This document shows, one piece after another, positions 8,043-15,946 of a stretch of 33,465 nt of DNA (positions are counted from its first letter, which is position 1; each line of letters opens with the position of its first letter). Position numbers and translations under genes: made by a program. Below the pieces are notes generated by a model. That model was not told where the DNA came from. It saw only the letters and a list, made by a program, of their open reading frames with translations, and searched no databases. This stretch comes from an uncultured Slackia sp. (GTDB lineage Bacteria; Actinomycetota; Coriobacteriia; Coriobacteriales; Eggerthellaceae): the NCBI GenBank assembly GCA_934646845.1, contig CAKUEV010000001.1:1-33465 (forward strand), written 5' to 3'.

Positions 8043-10571
8043 TTAGTTGATTTTCACGATGGGTGCGTAGTCTTTCAGCAAGGTCTTCGTCTGGCCCGTG
8101 CGTGCGAATTTAATCACGAGCGAGTCGCCGTCGACCTTGAGCACTTTACCGCGGCCGAACGTTTTATGGTCGACGGTATCGCCGGCCGCGAACGTATTGT
8201 GCGCCGCCTCTTTCTTGCCAGCCGATGCCGCCCTGGCTGCGGCCGATCCGCCCCAACCGCCTTCGGGCGTATACGTGGGAACCTTGCCGCCACGCGCTCG
8301 ACTCGAACCAAGCGTCCCCGCCGCACGCGTCGAATGCGACGCGCTCGAGCTCTTGCGAGCAGCGCCGCCATGGCTTGCCGTGAAATCAGAGAACGACTGC
8401 CCACCGCCAGGCTTGCCGGTCCCGAACGTGCGCCCGCCCGTCGAAGAATTGCGTCGCGCCGACACGTTCGCGCTCGACTGGCCGAACACACGGCCGCCGC
8501 CCGCTTCCACACCCGAGCCCGAAATGCCGCGACGGCTGCCGCGCTTTTCCCAACCCGTGCCCGAAAAGCCCATAGAGCCAAGGCCGATGGTCTGGCGAAG
8601 CTCGCCCGGAATCTCGCCAATGAAGCGAGAAATCGGGTTCGCGACCGTATCGCCGAAAATCGTACGCGATTGGGCACACGTCAAATACAACTTCTTGCGC
8701 GCACGCGTAATGGCGACATAGGCAAGACGGCGCTCTTCCTCCAAGCCCGATTCGTCTTGCGAGGAATTCGAATGCGGGAACAGCGTTTCTTCCATGCCCG
8801 CGACGAACACCACGTCGAACTCCAGGCCCTTCGACGCGTGCACCGTCATAAGCGTGACGGCGGAATCGTCTTCGGCCATAGAATCCAAATCGGTGCGCAG
8901 GCGAACCCACTCGATGAAGTCAGCCAGCGAATCGGGCGAAAGCTGGCGCACGCCCGCGAGGTTCTCGCCTTCGGGCAGCTCGGGCTCTTCTTCCTCGGAA
9001 TTCTGGTGCGACTGCACGTATTCCTCGACAACCGACAAGAACTCCTTGATGTTCTCGACGCGCCCGCGCGCTTCGTCGGTGTTCTCATTTTCGAGCGCGG
9101 CAATGAGGCCCGATTTCTGGATAACCGCCTCGATCACTTTGCGTAAATCGCCGCCGTAGCTGCGGCACTCCTCGACAAGCGAGACGAAGCTGCCAAGCGC
9201 CGTGCGGGCGCGCATCTGCAGGTTCTCGTCAGCCACGCACAGCTCAGCCGCCAGCATGAACGGCATGTTCGTCATGGCTGCCGCCCGGTCGATATAATCG
9301 ATGGTGGTTTTGCCGATGCCTCGGCGCGGCGTGTTGATGACGCGCTTGGCCGCAATATCGTCGTTGGGATTCACAAGCAACGTGAGGTATGCCATAACGT
9401 CGCGAATTTCGGCGCGATCGAAGAATCGCGTGCCGCCGACGATCTTGTAGGGAACGCCAGCGCGCAGCATCATGTCTTCGAGCGAGCGCGACTGAGCGTT
9501 CGTGCGGTAGAACACCGCCATCTCGTCATACGAGAAGCCTTCGGATCGGCGCTTGTCGATTTCGCCAGCAATCCAGCGGCCCTCGTCGCGCTCGTCCGAC
9601 GCCACATACACGTAAATCTTGTCACCATCGGGCTGGGAAGTGCGCAGTGTTTTGTCTTTGCGATGCTGGTTATGGCGCACCACGGCGTTTGCCGCATTCA
9701 GGATGTTGCCCGTTGAGCGGTAGTTTTCCTCGAGCTTCACCGTTTTGCAATTCGGGTAATCGCTCTCGAATTCCAGAATGTTGCGAATGTCGGCGCCACG
9801 CCAGCTATAAATCGACTGGTCGTCGTCGCCCACGACCATGATGTTCTGGTTTTTCGCGGCGAGCAGCTTCGTGATTTCGTACTGCGCCTTGTTCGTGTCC
9901 TGATACTCGTCCACGAGCAAATAGTGGAAGCGATTCTGGTACGCCTCAAGCACGTCGGCATGGTTCTTCAGAAGCAAATGCGTGTAGAGCAGCAAATCGT
10001 CGAAGTCGAATGCGTTGGCCGCCTTCAAGCGCTGCTGCAGCTTCTCGTACACGCGCGCCGCGACCTTCGCACCAGGGTCGCCCGTGGCGCTTTTCGCGAA
10101 TTCGCCCGGAGTCATAAGTTCGTTTTTCGCGGATGAAATGCGATTGCGAATGTTGTTGATGGGCCAGCGCTTCGGATCCAAATCGAGCTCGCTGTAGATA
10201 TCCTTCACGAGGCGCTTCGAATCGTCGTCGTCGTAGATAGTGAAGCCCTTGTCGAAACCGAGCTTCTCGCAATCGACGCGCAGAATGCGCACGCACATGC
10301 TATGGAAGGTAGACACCCACATGCCACGCGCGCCCGGGCCCACGAGCTTGCTCAAGCGCTCGCGCATCTCGGCGGCCGCCTTGTTGGTGAACGTGATAGC
10401 CAGAATCTCCCACGGCTGCACGCCATTGTCGGCAAGCATATGCGCAATGCGATACGTGAGCACGCGCGTTTTACCTGAACCAGCGCCCGCGAGCACGAGC
10501 AGCGGGCCTTCGGTGCACAGCACGGCCTCGCGCTGCGCGGGATTCAAGGAATCGATATCGATGCTAGTCAT
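8043..10571 (-). CDS. pcrA: ATP-dependent DNA helicase PcrA/UvrD
   Basis: An 842-residue superfamily 1A 3'-5' helicase acting in nucleotide-excision repair, displacement of RecA and rolling-circle replication. Visible motifs in order: Walker A LAGAGSGKTRVLTYR (28-42), motif Ia FTNKAAAEMR, Walker B VDEYQDTN, motif III GDDDQSIYSWRGAD, motif V TVHASKGLEFDVVF and motif VI YVAITRARKKLYL. The last ~50 residues (AGDTVDHKTFGRGKVLKVDGD) are the PcrA-type C-terminal Tudor-like module, preceded by a glycine/serine-rich linker. The start is ATG 10571 (MTSIDIDSLN) with AAGGTGGA upstream; an earlier in-frame ATG at 10646 falls in a folded leader region. It lies downstream of uppP on the same strand. Confidence 0.96.
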   Translation of the reverse strand: MTSIDIDSLNPAQREAVLCTEGPLLVLAGAGSGKTRVLTYRIAHMLADNGVQPWEILAITFTNKAAAEMRERLSKLVGPGARGMWVSTFHSMCVRILRVDCEKLGFDKGFTIYDDDDSKRLVKDIYSELDLDPKRWPINNIRNRISSAKNELMTPGEFAKSATGDPGAKVAARVYEKLQQRLKAANAFDFDDLLLYTHLLLKNHADVLEAYQNRFHYLLVDEYQDTNKAQYEITKLLAAKNQNIMVVGDDDQSIYSWRGADIRNILEFESDYPNCKTVKLEENYRSTGNILNAANAVVRHNQHRKDKTLRTSQPDGDKIYVYVASDERDEGRWIAGEIDKRRSEGFSYDEMAVFYRTNAQSRSLEDMMLRAGVPYKIVGGTRFFDRAEIRDVMAYLTLLVNPNDDIAAKRVINTPRRGIGKTTIDYIDRAAAMTNMPFMLAAELCVADENLQMRARTALGSFVSLVEECRSYGGDLRKVIEAVIQKSGLIAALENENTDEARGRVENIKEFLSVVEEYVQSHQNSEEEEPELPEGENLAGVRQLSPDSLADFIEWVRLRTDLDSMAEDDSAVTLMTVHASKGLEFDVVFVAGMEETLFPHSNSSQDESGLEEERRLAYVAITRARKKLYLTCAQSRTIFGDTVANPISRFIGEIPGELRQTIGLGSMGFSGTGWEKRGSRRGISGSGVEAGGGRVFGQSSANVSARRNSSTGGRTFGTGKPGGGQSFSDFTASHGGAARKSSSASHSTRAAGTLGSSRARGGKVPTYTPEGGWGGSAAARAASAGKKEAAHNTFAAGDTVDHKTFGRGKVLKVDGDSLVIKFARTGQTKTLLKDYAPIVKIN

Positions 10572-10605
10572 ATATCCACCTTCGACGCAAGCAAATATAA
10601 ACGAA

Positions 10606-10725
10606 GCCCCATGCCTCGGTGCGTGGTTTTCCGCGCAGTTCCGCACGAGCCAAACAGCACCTCATGTGCTGTTTGCGCGAGCTCAGGACTGTTTGAGCAT
10701 GAAACCATGCACTGGGGCATGGGGC
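10606..10725 (-). ncRNA. Candidate structured RNA or leader between uppP and pcrA
   Basis: On the minus strand GCCCCATGCC (10725-10716) can pair over 10 bp with GGCATGGGGC (10615-10606). The 100 nt inside contain four local hairpins: GCATG/CATGC (10697-10710), GCTCA/TGAGC (10681-10698, overlapping the first by 2 nt), a perfect 9-bp stem AAACAGCAC/GTGCTGTTT (10652-10674), and TGCG-GG/CC-CGCA (10620-10637). This resembles a multibranch RNA upstream of pcrA. It has no T-run and matches no RNA family I know; it could also be a small DNA repeat element. Confidence 0.45.
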
Positions 10726-10751
10726 GGACAAGTCCGTTTCCCGCAAGTTTC

Positions 10752-11687
10752 CTACGGCAACATTCCCATGGTCTCGAACGCGAAATAGCCCAAAACCAGC
10801 GCGCCCACGATGATGCGGTAAATGCCGAATGCCGTGAAGTCGTTCTTCTTGATATAACCCATGAGGAACTTAATCGAAATGACCGACATCACGAAAGCGG
10901 TCACGATGCCCACCACGAGCACAACGATTTCGGTCTGCGTCATGGCGACGCCCGCCAAAACGAACTTCGCGACCTTCACCACGCCCCAGCCGAGCATCAC
11001 GGGAATGGCCAGGAAGAACGTGAACTCGGTCGCAGCCGTGCGCGAGCAGCCCGTGAGCATGCCGCCAATGATGGTCGCGCCCGAGCGCGACGTGCCGGGA
11101 ACCATGGCCAAGCACTGGAAGAAGCCGATCTTCAACGCGGTTTTCCAATCGATGTCGTCGACGTTCGTCACTTTGAACAGCGACGCCTCGGCGGCGGCTT
11201 CGGCGTCGGCCTCGCTCACGCGCGCATGACGGCCGCGCGGCGCTTCCACCTCGGCGAGCGCTTCCTTGAAACGACGGCGATTACGACGCTCGAGCACGAT
11301 GAACACGATGCCGTACAAAACGAGCATGGCCGCGACGGTAACTTTGTTATAGAAATGCTCGTTCATGAAATCGTCGAGCGCGAAACCGAACACGGCCGCA
11401 GGCAGGCACCCAATGACCACCATGCCCCAAAGGCGCCACGTGCTGCGACGCTCGTCGACCGTTTTGCTCGGCGAGAAGGGGTTGAGCTTATGGAAGTACA
11501 GAATAATGACAGCCATGATGGCGCCGATTTGGATTACCACCAAGAACAGCGCAAGGAACGAATCGGAAACCTCCAGTTTCACGAACTCGTCAACAAGAAT
11601 CATGTGGCCCGTCGAGGAAATAGGCAGCCATTCGGTAATGCCCTCGACCAGACCAATGAGCAGTGCTTTTAAAGCTTCAATAAGCAT
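10752..11687 (-). CDS. uppP: Undecaprenyl-diphosphatase UppP (BacA)
   Basis: A 311-residue polytopic membrane enzyme that dephosphorylates undecaprenyl diphosphate, recycling the lipid carrier for peptidoglycan synthesis and giving bacitracin tolerance. The two signature motifs are present: LVEGITEWLPISSTGHM near residues 12-28 and PGTSRSGATIIGGML in the second half. Between them is a charged cytoplasmic loop of about 60 residues (RRNRRRFKEALAEVEAPRG), within the range seen in longer homologues. ATG 11687 (MLIEALKALL) has GGAAGG about 10 nt upstream; an in-frame ATG at 11711 has no ribosome site. Upstream of pcrA on the same strand with a 180-bp gap. Confidence 0.95.
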   Translation of the reverse strand: MLIEALKALLIGLVEGITEWLPISSTGHMILVDEFVKLEVSDSFLALFLVVIQIGAIMAVIILYFHKLNPFSPSKTVDERRSTWRLWGMVVIGCLPAAVFGFALDDFMNEHFYNKVTVAAMLVLYGIVFIVLERRNRRRFKEALAEVEAPRGRHARVSEADAEAAAEASLFKVTNVDDIDWKTALKIGFFQCLAMVPGTSRSGATIIGGMLTGCSRTAATEFTFFLAIPVMLGWGVVKVAKFVLAGVAMTQTEIVVLVVGIVTAFVMSVISIKFLMGYIKKNDFTAFGIYRIIVGALVLGYFAFETMGMLP

Positions 11688-11780
11688 GGGCGCTAAACCT
11701 TCCGCATTCATGTGTATTTATGCAACCGTTGAATTCTATATGACGGGCGCGCATTCGTTGTGCAAAGCGCGCGCATTGCC

Positions 11781-11809
11781 TTGGAAAAACAGAACCAGAG
11801 CGTTATTAT
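11781..11809 (+). promoter_or_regulatory. Sigma-70-type promoter for the VUT transporter
   Basis: TTGGAA (11781-11786), a 17-bp spacer and TATTAT (11804-11809) make a close match to the consensus. Predicted start near 11816, giving an ~86-nt leader before the ATG at 11902. Confidence 0.65.
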
Positions 11810-11843
11810 GGCAAACGGTGCGCAAAAGCAAGAAGCGCCGCCC

Positions 11844-11887
11844 AAGCAGTTCGGGTCCGAAATCCTGCTTGTAAAACCTAAAACCAA
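11844..11887 (+). promoter_or_regulatory. Candidate preQ1-I-like riboswitch leader
   Basis: AAGCAG (11844-11849) pairs with CTGCTT (11865-11870). The loop begins TTC, as in preQ1 class I, and holds GGGT (11854-11856 and neighbours). An A-rich tail follows the stem and contains ACCT, which could pair with GGGT as the H-type pseudoknot. The tail runs into the ribosome site AAAGGAG (11886-11892). Position before a YhhQ-type queuosine-precursor transporter supports the call. It departs from the consensus I remember, and an inner TTCG/CGAA stem is an alternative fold. Confidence 0.45.
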
Positions 11888-11901
11888 AGGAGAAAGTCGC
11901 A

Positions 11902-12633
11902 ATGCGCAAATTTTTCGAAGACTACAAGGTCTTGCTGCGGAGCATTCCCGCTCCCACCGTCACGATTTTCATCGTGAGCGTCATCCTCATGAACCTCATG
12001 GCAAACAAGGAGCTTCTGAGCACGCCATGGCTCGCGCTCGACTGCGGCTTCGCCGTGAGCTGGGTTTCCTTCCTCTGCATGGACATGATCTGCAAGCGCT
12101 TCGGCGCGAAGGCGTCCATCAAAATCTCGATTCTCGCGCTGGGCGTGAACCTGGCTGTGTGCCTGTTCTTCTGGCTCATGAGCCTCACCCCGGGCATGTG
12201 GGGCGCCTATTACGACACCGGCATGGTCGAAGTCAACGACGCCCTGAACGCCACCATCGGCGGCACGTGGTACGTCGTGCTGGGCAGCTCGCTTGCGATG
12301 CTGTGCTCGTCGACCGTGAATTCCCTGCTCAACGTGGCCATCGGCCGCCTTTCCACGTCGAATACCTTCGGCGCGTTCGCGAAGCGTTCCTACATTTCCA
12401 CGGGCATTGCGCAGTTCGTCGACAACTTGATTTTCGCCATCGTCGTGTCGCACGTGTTCTTCGGCTGGACGTGGATTCAGGTGCTCACCTGCTCGTTCAC
12501 GGGCGCCGTGGCTGAGCTGCTGTGCGAGATTCTGCTGAGCCCCGTGGGCTACAAAGTCGTGCGCGGCTGGGAGCGCGAGAACGTGGGCGCAGCATATATC
12601 AATCGTATCGCCGCACAGAAAGCCAACCAATGA
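11902..12633 (+). CDS. VUT/YhhQ-family queuosine precursor transporter
   Basis: A 243-residue integral membrane protein of the VUT (DUF165, YhhQ) family, which imports queuosine precursors such as preQ0/preQ1 for tRNA modification. Hydrophobic segments include TVTIFIVSVILMNLMA, FAVSWVSFLCMDMIC, LALGVNLAVCLFFWLM and QFVDNLIFAIVVSHVFFGW; CMDMICKRFG and FVDNLIF are typical family blocks. AAAGGAG lies 9 nt before the ATG. Its TGA overlaps the ATG of the following SDR gene (ATGA), so the two are co-transcribed and probably translationally coupled. A promoter and a riboswitch-like leader lie upstream. Specificity is inferred from family and leader. Confidence 0.88.
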   Translation: MRKFFEDYKVLLRSIPAPTVTIFIVSVILMNLMANKELLSTPWLALDCGFAVSWVSFLCMDMICKRFGAKASIKISILALGVNLAVCLFFWLMSLTPGMWGAYYDTGMVEVNDALNATIGGTWYVVLGSSLAMLCSSTVNSLLNVAIGRLSTSNTFGAFAKRSYISTGIAQFVDNLIFAIVVSHVFFGWTWIQVLTCSFTGAVAELLCEILLSPVGYKVVRGWERENVGAAYINRIAAQKANQ

Positions 12634-13310
12634 AGGCACTCATAACGGGCACTTCGGCAGGCATTGGTCGAGCATGCGCCGAGTTGTTTTTGCAGCGCGG
12701 ATGGCAGGTGTACGGCTTCGATATCGCGCCGGCGTCGATTGCCCACGCAGAATACGAGCATTTCGTTGTCGACGTGCGTGACCGAGCTGCGTTTCCTGCC
12801 GGTCTTGAGCCTGACGTCATCGTGAATAATGCCGGGGTGCAGGGCGCAGACGATATCGCCGTGAACCTACAGGGCACCATCAATATCACCGAGGCGTACG
12901 CATTCGTGGGCGACTTTCCCGCCGCGAAGCCCGCGCCGTGGATTCGCTCGATCGTGAATGTCGGCTCGGCGAGCGGACACACGGGTTCCGAATTTCCCGA
13001 GTACGCAGCGAGCAAGGGCGGCATTCTTTCGTACACGAAAAACGTCGCAAATCGCTTGGCGCCCCAGGGCATTTGCAACAGCGTCGACCCGGGAGGCGTG
13101 CTTACCGAGCTCAATCGCCCCGTGATGGACGACGCCGCCATGTGGGAGCGCATCATGCAGCTCACGCCGCTGCGCCGTTGGGCCGAACCCGACGAAATCG
13201 CCGAGTGGGTTTATTTCGTTGGCGTGACGAATCGCTTCATGACCGGCCAAAACCTCCTTATCGATGGAGGCGAGGCGGGCGCCGCCGAATTCGTATGGCC
13301 TGAAGGCTAG
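12630..13310 (+). CDS. Short-chain dehydrogenase/reductase (FabG-like)
   Basis: A 226-residue classical SDR using NAD(P)H. Motifs: TGTSAGIG nucleotide-binding loop near residues 6-13, NNAG at the core strand, the catalytic Ser in NVGSASGHTG, YAASK carrying the catalytic Tyr and Lys, and the GG-containing C-terminus LIDGGEAG. The start ATG at 12630 overlaps the transporter's stop codon; there is no separate ribosome site, so coupling is likely. The 3-oxoacyl-ACP reductase label is only the nearest generic name; the deletion-shortened middle (226 versus about 245 residues) and the pairing with a transporter leave the substrate open. Confidence 0.9.
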   Translation: MKALITGTSAGIGRACAELFLQRGWQVYGFDIAPASIAHAEYEHFVVDVRDRAAFPAGLEPDVIVNNAGVQGADDIAVNLQGTINITEAYAFVGDFPAAKPAPWIRSIVNVGSASGHTGSEFPEYAASKGGILSYTKNVANRLAPQGICNSVDPGGVLTELNRPVMDDAAMWERIMQLTPLRRWAEPDEIAEWVYFVGVTNRFMTGQNLLIDGGEAGAAEFVWPEG

Positions 13311-13625
13311 GTCTTGTGGCACCCACTTCGGTTTATAGGAAAAGTCGGTTCGGGCGGCTTCTTTCATGAAAGATAAACAAGGCTTGCGCGGGCGCTCTGG
13401 AAACAGGCACAGCTTGTCCTGTGGGCTTTTGTCCGAGGCTCTTCCCCTGCGTGCTTTTGCGCTATGAGCTTTTGAACTGGGCTTTTCCCATAAGCCCTTT
13501 TGCCTCGTAAACGTTCATTTCCCTCTATGCGAATCGGCCCCGAAAACGGGAAATCTCATCAAGAAAGCCGCCCAAGGGCGGCTTTCTTGCGATGTTCGAT
13601 ATTTGCTTTCGAGATCGATTTCGAC
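13311..13625. other. Intergenic region between convergent SDR and rubrerythrin genes
   Basis: No gene seen. The part at 13415-13510 has several loosely repeated copies of GNGCTTTTG with uneven spacing. The bidirectional terminator at 13561-13588 closes the region. Confidence 0.5.
13561..13588. terminator. Bidirectional terminator, 13-bp perfect stem
   Basis: AAGAAAGCCGCCC (13561-13573) pairs perfectly with GGGCGGCTTTCTT (13576-13588) around AA. It lies 38 bp from the rubrerythrin stop and also serves the converging SDR operon. Confidence 0.8.
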
Positions 13626-14162
13626 TTAGAAGTTTTCAGCCGAAATCTCGAAGTACGCCTGCGGATGGTTGCAAACGGGGCACACGTCCGGAGCCTTCGT
13701 GCCCACGACGATGTGGCCACAATTACGGCATTCCCACACCTTGACCTCGCTCTTCTCAAACACAGCGGCGGTTTCGACGTTGTGCAGCAGCGCGCGGTAA
13801 CGCTCCTCATGATGCTTCTCGATGGCGCCAACCTGACGGAACTTTTCGGCGAGCTCGGGGAAGCCCTCTTCTTCAGCCGTCTTGGCAAACTCGTCGTACA
13901 TGTCGGTCCACTCGAAGTTCTCGCCATCGGCCGCAGCGGCAAGGTTTTCCGCCGTGGTGCCAATGCCTTCGAGCTCGCGGAACCACATCTTGGCGTGGTA
14001 CTGCTCGTTCGCGGAAGTCTTGCGGAAGATTTCGGCAATCTGCTCGTAGCCTTCCTTCTTCGCGACCGACGCGAAATACGTGTATTTATTGGTCGCCTGC
14101 GACTCGCCCGCGAACGCAGCCTGCAGGTTTTTCTCAGTTTGGGCTCCAGCGTATTTGGACAT
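13626..14162 (-). CDS. rbr: Rubrerythrin
   Basis: A 178-residue peroxide-scavenging non-haem iron protein of anaerobes. Residues 1-~140 are the ferritin-like four-helix bundle with the diiron ligands in AGESQA (Glu near 19), ANEQYHA (Glu/His near 52-55), and IEKHHEER. The C-terminal ~35 residues form a rubredoxin-like domain with two CxxC pairs, CRNCGH and CPVCNH, that hold one iron. It reduces hydrogen peroxide with electrons from rubredoxin or NADH-dependent donors in the cytoplasm. GGGGGA lies 7 nt before the ATG. Single gene, with its own terminator. Confidence 0.96.
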   Translation of the reverse strand: MSKYAGAQTEKNLQAAFAGESQATNKYTYFASVAKKEGYEQIAEIFRKTSANEQYHAKMWFRELEGIGTTAENLAAAADGENFEWTDMYDEFAKTAEEEGFPELAEKFRQVGAIEKHHEERYRALLHNVETAAVFEKSEVKVWECRNCGHIVVGTKAPDVCPVCNHPQAYFEISAENF

Positions 14163-14717
14163 TTCGAATCCCCCTTTTGGATTTCCAGCCGTGGGCCCTT
14201 CGCCCGTGGCTTATGCTGCAAATGATACACCGTCTCAATACGAATTGGTAGCTTTTGCAACGACTGTTTCCAAATCGGAATAAAACAGGAACAAAAATGC
14301 CATCTCTGATCGAGCCTTGCTGATCTTGCAGCAAGTCTATGCAAATCGGGCGAAATGACTTAACCGCATCAGTTGCCTGAGTTGATTCAAGCAACCCATG
14401 AGCTCAATTGGGATTGCATGCACGAACCGAACCGTATCATCCGCAATGACGCATCCCTCGGCGGCGCCCAGCAAAAAGCATCGGCAAACCATCGCAACGA
14501 AGGCCATTCCGCAAGAAACCCCCAGTTCAAAACGCTATGAGCCAATCGCTGTTAGTAGCGAGGCCGCAAAACGATATGAGAAAGGCATAAAAAGCTGGAA
14601 GCCCCTCCTGCATGCGTATCCGCGGATTAGGCCGAAAAAATACGTTGGGCGCATGGCGGAAGGACCGACGCCGCCTCGAGCCGGCATTGCGTTGGCCGCG
14701 CCCGAGGCCAATGCGGC
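14163..14717. other. Intergenic region, no assigned gene
   Basis: About 555 bp. The side near 14163-14300 should hold the rubrerythrin promoter, but I see no strong consensus. A plus-strand 107-codon frame at 14398-14721 has no ribosome site and no features. Imperfect hairpin material (14680-14717) sits just behind the XRE gene stop and may be its terminator. Confidence 0.4.
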
Positions 14718-15542
14718 TTAGCTGAGTGCGGCCTCTATCGCCTCTACGAGGAATTCCGTCGCACCTTTTCCCGCGCGAGAATCGTAATACTCGACGAATC
14801 GACCATCGGCCAAATATCCCTGAGCGAGACAGACGTGAGCTTGCGGCGAATAGGCGCCCTTTGCCCATTGCATGCAAATCCAGTCGGCATGCATGCGCGC
14901 CAACTTCGTTGCTTCCGAGCCTAACGCATCGCCCGTCGACATCGCCTTCTTCAACTGCTCGATAATCGCGACTTCAAGCTTTTCTTTCGTCCCCCACTCC
15001 TCATCGCTCATGTCGAGCAGCCTTTCATTGGCCGCATCAACCGCCGCATCGCCATAGCGCTCGCGAGCCTCAACGCCATAACGCATCTCGTTCGAGTGCA
15101 CCGCGCTCCAGCGCTTCAGGTGCGGCAACACCGCGCCCATAAGAGACACGGCCTCGTCGCGCGTCATTCCTGTGCTTTCCGCCAGGCGCGGCGCACAATC
15201 TTCGATCATGGCGTCCATTGTTGTTTCATAGGTATATTCGCCCTGCTGGTAGCACCATTTGCAATAATGCGAGTCGGCCGAACCATGAGCATCGGTGCCA
15301 TATTCTTCGGGCGCGAGCATCATTCCGCAGCTTTCGCAGTAATGCTCGGGCCAATCAAGCAAGTGAGCAACAGGCTCATTCAGCACATTCGCGATAAGCT
15401 TCAGCATATCAATGCCGGGCGTCACTTCGCCGCGCTCCCACCGCGACACCGCCTGACGCGTCACATACAATTTCGCCGCAAGCTCCTCCTGCGTGAGCCC
15501 CTTGCGTTTGCGCAGATCAAGAAGCGTTTCCCCGAAATTCAT
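14718..15542 (-). CDS. XRE-family regulator with zinc ribbon and TipAS drug-recognition domain
   Basis: A 274-residue three-part protein. Residues 1-60 are a Cro/CI-type helix-turn-helix (LTQEELAAKLYVTRQAVSRWERG). Residues 66-100 hold a putative zinc ribbon with CESCGMML (Cys69, Cys72) and YCKWCYQ (Cys94, Cys97). From about 110 to the end is a TipAS-like domain, with the typical WICMQWAKGAYSPQAH, LAQGYLADGRFVEYYD and FLVEAIEAAL blocks; TipAS domains bind thiopeptide and related ligands. In the classical TipA protein the DNA-binding part is MerR-type, so here it is replaced by XRE. GGGAGG lies 6 nt before the ATG. The target genes are unknown; no drug-efflux gene is adjacent. Confidence 0.88.
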   Translation of the reverse strand: MNFGETLLDLRKRKGLTQEELAAKLYVTRQAVSRWERGEVTPGIDMLKLIANVLNEPVAHLLDWPEHYCESCGMMLAPEEYGTDAHGSADSHYCKWCYQQGEYTYETTMDAMIEDCAPRLAESTGMTRDEAVSLMGAVLPHLKRWSAVHSNEMRYGVEARERYGDAAVDAANERLLDMSDEEWGTKEKLEVAIIEQLKKAMSTGDALGSEATKLARMHADWICMQWAKGAYSPQAHVCLAQGYLADGRFVEYYDSRAGKGATEFLVEAIEAALS

Positions 15543-15721
15543 TCACAACCTCCCACGAAGCACCGTCTGGAATGCCGCCCGCCGGCCTTCCTTGATTAAA
15601 CTTTATCGTGCGCGAAGCACCATTCCAAGCAACATCTAGTTGCGTAAAACACTGGTGCGACCCAGGCAACAACAAAAAGCGGCCCAGGCAGCAGCATCTT
15701 GACGGACTTCTTCGAAGCTTT

Positions 15722-15874
15722 TCGCGCGAAAACGCGCGAAGTGCGTACCCTGCTGATTTCTATGCTCTCGCATTCATTTTGCAGTTCAATAAAAGCCCAG
15801 GTCGGCAAATAACGCTCCTCCGCCAATTCGACAACATCGCCAAGAGGGTACGCACTTCGTGCGTTTTCATGCGA
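15722..15874. repeat. 153-bp inverted-repeat element, copy 1
   Basis: Arms 15722-15751 and 15845-15874 are reverse complements at 27 of 30 positions, with core CGAAGTGCGTACCCT. Within the right arm ACGCAC-TTC-GTGCGT is itself a palindrome. CCCAGGTC lies at the centre (about 15796-15803). The remaining interior is unrelated to the other copies. It ends 72 bp before the start of the nuclease-like gene at 15947; short frames reading ENARSAYP through the arm are artefacts. Confidence 0.95.
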
Positions 15875-15946
15875 CGAAACGATACATTTCAGCACCGTCT
15901 TCCCATTTTGCCCCTCCTGGCGTGCCAAGCCTGGTAAAGTTCGCAC

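Noticed and set aside
14398..14721. 107-codon plus-strand frame upstream of the XRE gene
   Set aside because: No ribosome site, Pro/Lys/Ala-rich and it runs into the antisense of the XRE gene end.
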